Below are positions 58,001 through 64,000 of a stretch of DNA of 64,000 nt, piece by piece; positions within the stretch are counted from its first letter, which is position 1, and each line of letters starts with the position of its first letter. Source of the DNA: Hirudinaria manillensis. Its lineage: Eukaryota > Annelida > Clitellata > Hirudinida > Hirudinidae. The stretch lies in the NCBI GenBank assembly GCA_034509925.1, contig CM067533.1, positions 3,238,535 to 3,302,534 on the forward strand, read 5' to 3'. Below the pieces are notes generated by a model. That model was given only the letters and a program-made list of their open reading frames with translations, was not told the DNA's origin and searched no databases. The position numbers and the translations under genes were made by a program.

Positions 58001-58153
58001 GCTCCTCTTTTTGGCAAGAGACATTTCCATGCCAAGAAACATCCCGAAGAAATCCCTCTGTTGAGAAAACATGAAACGAAAACGAAAAGAACGAAGGCCA
58101 CAAAGAACAAAAATACATCGCTCAGGAACAAAATCATGTCTGTTAACCAGTAA
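55077..58153 (+). CDS. ERG-type (KCNH2/6/7) voltage-gated potassium channel, PAS-less
   Basis: Nine exons: 55077-55541, 55690-56089, 56272-56471, 56608-56707, 56888-57040, 57174-57388, 57457-57517, 57656-57829, 58002-58153; 639 residues. In order: S1 start [19 protein letters not shown]2-S3 with [33 protein letters not shown]4 [22 protein letters not shown]5 with [14 protein letters not shown], selectivity filter TVGFGN (as in ERG, not GYG), S6 and C-linker [19 protein letters not shown], then a cyclic-nucleotide-binding homology domain ([40 protein letters not shown]). A short His/Lys-rich C-terminus follows. An in-frame stop at 55050-55052 precedes the chosen ATG, and no PAS exon was found. 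The last three exons rest only on phase and splice signals. Confidence 0.9.
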
Positions 58154-58598
58154 GCAATGAATTCAATATTGGAAATAAACAACTTTTAATCACGATTTTA
58201 TTTTTTAATATTTAAGCTTTAAAACCAGCTAAAAGTAGTTTTATTGAAATTATTCAGGAGATTAATAAATCTGAGATATGAACTGTTCGACACTGTTGAC
58301 TCAATCCTACATCAGCTCGGACATGAACCATCTTTCAAACAAAAATTACCGTAATTTCGAGTAACAATGAATGTTCCATTTTGAATAACCAACGATAGAT
58401 TGAATGTTCGGCTTTATTCTATATCAGGGATTTATTTAGATGTGTTTTATTTTACCCACCAGGAGTCCATCCTCAAATTTTCGTGAAGTCCCAAACCCCA
58501 AGCCTCCCTGGTGCACTCGGAGAATACAAATTTACATAAATCCACTTTTGATTTGTTTTTAGTTTATTATTTTGATTTGGGTAAAAATTATTTCGGCA

Positions 58599-58649
58599 GG
58601 TAAAGTCTGCAGGGTTTACCCTCGGTTTTGGTCAACACCCTTCCCTTCC
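58599..58649. repeat. Dispersed repeat segment, copy A
   Basis: Reads GGTAAAGTCTGCAGGGTTTA then CCCTCGGTTTTGGTCAACA and ends TTCCCTTCC. About 80% identical by eye to copy B, 311 bp downstream. Confidence 0.65.
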
Positions 58650-58909
58650 ATTTCCAGTGACGAAATGTTGTGTAAACAATTGCTTTATATCTTTGTATTT
58701 GCTTAAATCATGTCAAAACATTTTTTAAATAATAATTCCGTAAGTAATAACTGTGTTCATTTTATTTACTTTCTGCCCAATTAATAAATTGCAGAACGGA
58801 AACAACTGCATTGCCAAAGATTGTCGTTCTTTACATAACCAGATGGCTTTAGGCTTATGAGACTGTTTAAAGGTTATCGGGGGGTAACAGTTAGGCAGAT
58901 GACGTCCTT

Positions 58910-58961
58910 GGTAAAATCTGGGAAGGTTTACCCTGGGATTTGGTCAACATCCCTCTCTTCC
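58910..58961. repeat. Dispersed repeat segment, copy B
   Basis: Reads GGTAAAATCTGGGAAGGTTT then ACCCTGGGATTTGGTCAACA. Same orientation as copy A. Family unknown. Confidence 0.65.
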
Positions 58962-59259
58962 TCTTATGAAGTTTTATGAAAGATTATCGGGGAATAGTTT
59001 GCTAACCTCGGAGAAGCTTACATTGACGAGATCTCTCGCGATCGTATGTGACTTTTCAAAATTATAATTTTTGCATCCTCGTACAATATAGAGATCGGAG
59101 ACACCTGGTTTTACCAGATTAAAATATGAATTTATTTCTGGGAACCCTTCGACGACATACTAAAGAAAATTCATCGCAATTTATGAAATTCTGAACATAA
59201 ACATCCGACAGAAAGAGTTAGATGATTTAATACGAATAGGAATATTACATTATAAAAAT

Positions 59260-59827
59260 TTATTGCTTGTACCAAGAAAATATCGTTACTTGACGGCCAT
59301 CAATGATTATATCCTCTTTAAATCCTGTGAAAAAATAAATCGAGGCACCGTAGAGCAAAGTCGGTATTCCTGCGGGAATAAAAAAAAACAATTAATGAGT
59401 AAATGCAAAGTCTTTAAGCTATTCAAAAAGGCAAAAAGACACTACCTAAGTTTATGACCTTAAGGAATGTAAAAAATTTATTCTGTAAATTCAAATCTAA
59501 AATTGGACTTTTAGTGCAATGATATTTCACAAATGGGTAACAACCAGTCCTTAAAACACAGAAATTTGTTCCTTCAACGTCCCAATTGAAATAAGACCAA
59601 GCAAAATGATCGTCTTTAACATCTTTTTTCAAAACAGCGAAAGATATTAAGCTAGGGTAATTTTTATGCTTCAAATAAAATGATAACAAATGCGAGGCAT
59701 TAGGTTTAGTGTGAAGTTTTGAGAATTGACCTAAAGCTAAGCGAGAAAAAACTCTGGAAGCCGCCATAAACAACGGCTGAGTTATCGTCCACACGCAGCT
59801 GAGAAAAATCCAAACAATCGATTTCAA
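59260..59827 (-). CDS. C15orf61-family protein
   Basis: Two exons, minus strand: 59827-59446 and 59369-59260, joined in phase 1, 163 residues (human C15orf61 is 157). Conserved stretches are WSYFNWDVEGTNFCVLRTGC, YPFVKYHCTKSP, DLNLQNKFFTFLKVINLG and, across the splice, GIPTLLYGASIYFF, a likely membrane segment. The N-terminus has two candidate starts. The upstream Met gives a hydrophobic leader. The Met at 59767 gives MAASRVFSRLALGQFS, which looks like a mitochondrial presequence and is closer to the human length. The molecular function of the family is not established to my knowledge. Confidence 0.85.
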
Positions 59828-60349
59828 TATAATAATAAAATTGAGCCATGAACACCGAACAAAATTATAAACTAAAATTTAACTTATAAATGTTATCCTA
59901 AAAATTCTACGATAGATCTTACAGGTATTTAATATTAATTTCAATCAATCTACAGAAAATTGGACATGACAAGACAAAATATTCGGTAAAATTTAGAACA
60001 AATGACTTAAAAATCGACAGTAAATATTTTAACCCGTTAGAGTTCCAACTTCCCAGCAAATCCATCGCTTAAAATTTCATTTCCCAGTTTACACCCCGCG
60101 ACCCCGAAATTAGTTTCTAGGTTTTAAGTAACACACCCAATCACTGAAAAGCACCAGTTACACCTCAGGCACAAAAGCGCTTCCCACGCCTCGACCCCCC
60201 AGAATTTCCCTATAATTAACTATAAGACTAGCAACTTGAATGTATTCATTTGTATTTCCCTATGAAAATTTCCAGTCACGTGCTAGTGTCATCAATTTAT
60301 AATACAAAGTCCAGTCTCTCCCATAAAGGTAAGATTTTTTAATAGAAGA
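59828..60349. other. Intergenic region, no gene found
   Basis: Separates the C15orf61-like start from the NOP58 stop. C-rich patches around 60060-60220 but no reading frame or RNA gene I can support. Confidence 0.5.
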
Positions 60350-62508
60350 TTAATTCTTCTTTTTCTTCTGCACTGGGAACTCTTCGTCATCTTCTCTCTC
60401 CTTCCTCTTCTTACCCAATGTTGAATCAGAGTGACCTTCATTTGAGACTACAAAGCTGAAATTTAAAAGAGAATTGTTAAAGTATTTTCACTCAAGCCAA
60501 AACAATAAAGCTTCCAGGGCAAACCTTCTGTTTTCATATTTGTCGAATTTTCCTGTAGATTTTCCAGAACCAGCAAGCTTCCTAGCCTGTAAGATTTGAT
60601 TAAATCATTTTAAAATGAAATCTATTAACCAAGCATTCCTAATCATCACTCACCAGTCCTTCATTCCAATACTTCATTTTCTTTTCCAAAGCAGCACGAG
60701 CTTGAATGCCAACTTCGACATTGTCGGAATCACCCAGCGCATCAATTCTCGAAGCCAAAGCAGCCTTGGCAGCAACGGTACGAGCCATCTGTAGGGATGA
60801 GTTAAGAAAATTTTGTTAAGGCACACTAAATAAATCTACACGAAAGCCATAACATTAGGAATAATGTCTATGCATACCTTTCCCTTGTTCTTCTGGTTGG
60901 CTTGCTGCACCAATTCAGTGTTGAATATCAATCCATATTTTGGTGTGTCGTGCTTTGTCTTCAGGGCCTTGAAGAGGGCTTTCTCGGCACCCAAGATCTG
61001 GAGAGTCGAAGCAGGCTTTTTAGCCATTTCTGTCATCGAACTTGCCTTGGCCAGGATTCTGGCAGCTGGTATTTCACCAAGGATAGCTGAGAGATTTGGG
61101 GCCAATGCCTTCATTCTGTTTGTGACATAATCAAAGATCTCAAGCCTTTGTTCCATCAGTTGAAGAACCTTCAAAAACATCAAATTTAATATTTTAGATG
61201 AGCTTGTTTTCAGATTCAGTAGAAATATTCAAAATAGTACTTTAAATAGAATGCCATTGGGCAAAATAACACACCTGTTCACACCACATTGTGATCTGAG
61301 TGATATCCTGTTCATCAATATCACATCCAATGGAGAGATCAGCCCTAGCTCTGACTTCTTGTTCCATTTCTTCAGACAAAATGTCAGAAAGATCGCAGTC
61401 ATTGGCGTTTGACTTGAGACCCAACTTCTGAACAGTCTTGATGTAAGTCTGGTTGTCTGGGATGATTTCAACCAACTCTGGAAAGTGCCATCCGTACCAT
61501 TCCTTGGCTCTCATCACATAATTGTTGACCTCCCTGTCAATGTCATCCAAAGAACTGACAGCCTGGATCACCATGACATCGACTTTATCAGGATTGAACT
61601 TGATCTTGTATCTCCCGAGACTTTAAAAAATTGATAAAACAACTTTATATTTATATATGTATTACATGTATAAATAAATCATTGATTAATGTAATTAGAA
61701 ATGAATCAAACCTGTGTCCAAGACCAAGATTTGTCTGGGTAGTGCTGATGTTGAGCAAACCAGTAGCCTGACTCCTCATGAACCTGAAGAGTTCCTGAAT
61801 CTTCTTATCTGACACACACTTTATATCAAACTTTTCCTGAAAAAAGTATTAAAAAAACGTTACAAACAAACTATACATAATGTCGAGAGATCTCAGTAAT
61901 TAGACCATTAACAACCTTGATTGCGGCACCAAGTTTCGCATCTTGAACGGCCAATTCTTCATGGATCCCCTCAACGTGCATAGATTTTAGCAACTTTTTC
62001 AATGTTTTGCACATTTTGCTCTCAATCAAAGCAGTGCTTGCTGGCAATAAAATTCAAAGTATTCACATGCCTTAATCATGAAACAGACAATCCAAACTTT
62101 AAAACTTACAAGCAAGTGCATCGGTAGTATCTTTAAACTCCTTAAACATTTTCAGCTGAACTCTGACAAGAAATATAAATTGTAGATACAACGCATTTCA
62201 TAGTGGATCAAAGCTTGACTTACATCTTTTTGGCTTCTTCAGGTGACTCAAAATGTTTGTATAAATTATCAACATGTTTAAGTTTCTTTTCATCCAGAAG
62301 CTAGAAAATATAATTAGTCACTAAAAAAGCAAATCCGCGACAAGCATGCTAAAGTTTATTTTAATTGTCTGCCTTAGAAATTGAGTAATTATGATTTTTA
62401 TGTCGATCAAAAGCCGGTCATGTATAATTCAAATGAAATCAGTTTGAAATCTCCTTTACAAACCTTGAATACGGCATAGCCGGACGATGTTTCAAACAAC
62501 ACAAGCAT
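60350..62508 (-). CDS. NOP58: Nucleolar protein 58 (box C/D snoRNP core)
   Basis: Core protein of box C/D snoRNPs, which guide 2'-O-methylation of rRNA with fibrillarin, NOP56 and SNU13. Ten exons, minus strand: 62508-62464, 62300-62224, 62162-62110, 62040-61916, 61836-61712, 61620-61275, 61168-60878, 60788-60654, 60586-60525, 60455-60350; 454 residues. The start [15 protein letters not shown] separates NOP58 from NOP56. The coiled-coil part includes [19 protein letters not shown]. The Nop domain includes [38 protein letters not shown] and DTPKYGLIF. The C-terminal KKRKERED and QKKKKN tail is basic but short, so the protein is about 75 residues shorter than human NOP58. Its introns show no convincing C/D snoRNA. 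Confidence 0.95.
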
Positions 62509-62721
62509 TTTTTGTTATTTTCAATTAAAACTCTCAGGAAATAAAACACGTGCAGCAACGTATCGCGAGGACAATAACTTACATAGAAACAACAAATAGA
62601 AGCTACATATAAGCAACAATGAATTAGATATTCAATAATATTTTAAAATAAAATTTTAAATATTTATGGTTTTTATTTCATTTATTTTACATTTTACTTA
62701 ATAAAATATCAAAACTATCTT

Positions 62722-62988
62722 TTATGTGCAAACTTTGAATAGATTCTGGTTAAAAGATAAGTCAAATCGAATTACACTTTGTTGATCATTCCTGTACTTG
62801 TGTGTTTTTTCTAACTCAAATAAAGATGGATATTTATTCACAAATGCATGCATATATTTTAATTGTATATTAGGATCATTGACTTTCGAAACGTATTCCA
62901 ATTCTAGCTTTCGACATTTATTAAATGCTGTTTGCCATTTGTTCATATCACAATAGAAAGAAATATTTTGCTCGGACCAGATGTTCAA
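62722..62988 (-). CDS. Small unrecognised ORF or terminal exon
   Basis: Open on the minus strand to a stop at 62722. It reads MNKWQTAFNKCRKLELEYVS from an ATG near 62943, and the frame stays open upstream to ~63000, where AAAG before TGGAG could be a splice acceptor. AATAAA-type signals follow on the minus strand near 62670-62690. I recognise no family. It could be the last exon of a gene or a short gene of ~74 residues just upstream of NOP58. Confidence 0.3.
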   Translation of the reverse strand: MNIWSEQNISFYCDMNKWQTAFNKCRKLELEYVSKVNDPNIQLKYMHAFVNKYPSLFELEKTHKYRNDQQSVIRFDLSFNQNLFKVCT

Positions 62989-63601
62989 AGAAACTCCACT
63001 TTAATGACTTTATAAAGTAACAAGAACAATCGATGAGGCGAAGTAAAATCACCGAAGCAGCTTCCCATGGAAGCAAGGCCTAGCCTAAACTCTTTCCTCA
63101 TGGCGAGACGACCTTCTTTATGGTCATATCAACCCCCATATACAATGCATAATCCCTAACATCCTCGCCCTACCTTCCAAGCATGCAAGCATCGATTTGC
63201 ATCAACGAAATCGATAATCGCACACCCGTTCAAGAATGTCATGCGATAAGTTGTCAAATGACAACTGACTGTCAGTGAGAAACAAACAGTGTTTCAACAG
63301 AGACAGAACAAGACGACTCCCTGCACAGACAAAAAGACTAAGAACGGATGCAAGTCACTGCCCAAATTGGAAAATCAAATATAAATCTTACAGTCCCAGT
63401 ACGCATAATGCAAACAAATTTCCAACACCATTATAGTTGTGAACCCAAGACTCTCATAATTACTATCTGCCCTCCTAGCTAAAGCAAATAAACAAAAACA
63501 ATCTTCCAAAATAAATTTCTCATAAATGAAACAACTGATTATCAAAAAACAACCTCAAAATAAAGTGATTGTTAAAAGTTATGAGCAGGTGATTTATATA
63601 G
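62989..63601. other. Intergenic region, no gene found
   Basis: No coding stretch, RNA gene or repeat that I can support. It would contain the 3' UTR of the gene at the right edge. Confidence 0.5.
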
Positions 63602-64000
63602 TTAAGCATTTGTGACATCCATGCTGAGGTCACACTCTGCACCAATCACACACTCGCTATCAGGAATTAGAGGACAGACTTCAGGATAATTTGGCGACTC
63701 AACAAAATCGTTCAAAAAACTGACAACTGGTTCTTCAGTTTGGGGATTTGACTGGCCATTGACCACGTACAAAAGACCTTCACTGACCAAATATTGGGTT
63801 CCATCTGATGACACCAATTTTCCATCCTTCAATGAAAGCCTCTTGTTGTTGCTGTCCAACAATACCACCTGGCCAATTATCTGATTTTTCTGCGAGGACT
63901 GGACTCTATTGTTGGCAGGATTCCATTTGGTTTTTAAAACGTCGGTCATCCTTTCGACGAATTTGTCGGCCTTTGCCAAGCTGCTGTCTTTAATGGCAGC
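63602..64000 (-). CDS. C-terminal part of an unrecognised protein (cut by window edge)
   Basis: The last 132 residues of a minus-strand protein. The frame is open to position 64000 and continues to the right. It contains SLAKADKFVERMTDVLKTKW, then a hydrophilic segment with short beta-like stretches (IIGQVVLLDSNNKRLSL, YLVSEGLLYVVNG) and an acidic end with PLIPDSECVIGAECDLSMDV. I do not recognise the family. Codon composition and the long open frame beside AT-rich DNA support it as a real terminal exon. Confidence 0.6.
   Translation of the reverse strand, partial: AAIKDSSLAKADKFVERMTDVLKTKWNPANNRVQSSQKNQIIGQVVLLDSNNKRLSLKDGKLVSSDGTQYLVSEGLLYVVNGQSNPQTEEPVVSFLNDFVESPNYPEVCPLIPDSECVIGAECDLSMDVTNA

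Larger units (their letters stand above)
58154..59259. other. Intergenic region with diverged short repeats
   Basis: No gene found. It holds two related ~51 bp segments (listed separately) and a 40 bp piece (58851-58890) resembling 37656-37694 in an intron of the radial-spoke gene. It may be a graveyard of a short dispersed repeat. Confidence 0.5.

Noticed and set aside
60350..62508. Intronic box C/D snoRNAs in NOP58
   Set aside because: Host-gene expectation made me look, but no intron shows a C box and D box pair with terminal pairing.

Overview
The window is animal nuclear DNA from an invertebrate whose lineage I cannot fix. It is AT-rich. The single-copy genes have many short introns with GT-AG borders, plus one GC-AG intron. 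The gene set is metazoan: a radial-spoke protein (motile cilia), a secreted fibrinogen-domain protein, an ERG-type potassium channel, CHFR, API5, NOP58, a SERBP1-type RNA-binding protein and a C15orf61 homologue.

Positions 1-29264 are one head-to-tail tandem array with a ~1.9 kb period. It holds a left-truncated copy and 15 complete copies of an intronless 434-residue protein-kinase gene, all on the + strand, and it runs off the left edge. Each unit has a 1305 bp CDS and a ~595 bp spacer. The spacer is extremely AT-rich, carries a 29 bp minisatellite, and ends in two alternating-CG tracts just upstream of a consensus TATA box. Copies are almost identical. The few variants are shuffled between units, as expected from unequal crossing-over or gene conversion. 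The protein joins a CMGC-type kinase domain (residues ~10-313) to a C-terminal segment (~340-412) that reads like a TFIIB-type cyclin repeat. I know of no described kinase with this architecture, and it is the main discovery candidate here.

Positions 29265-34358 hold the right flank of the array and a dead CR1/L2-like LINE on the - strand. The ordinary genes follow: SERBP1/HABP4-like (+, 34359-35831), RSPH4A/6A-like (+, 36475-39628), a tentative small gene (-, 40449-40965) divergent from API5 (+, 40991-44144), and CHFR (-, 44475-49295), which is tail-to-tail with API5. A short hAT-like element lies at 49743-50031. Next come the fibrinogen-related gene (-, 50349-53747), the ERG-type channel without a visible PAS domain (+, 55077-58153), the C15orf61-like gene (-, 59260-59827), NOP58 (-, 60350-62508), a small unrecognised ORF (-, 62722-62988) and the 3' end of an unrecognised gene (-, 63602-64000).

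Apart from the array, the genes look like unrelated housekeeping and cell-type genes that happen to be neighbours. Splice models were built by eye from GT/AG borders, reading-frame continuity and family alignments recalled from general knowledge. No database search was run.
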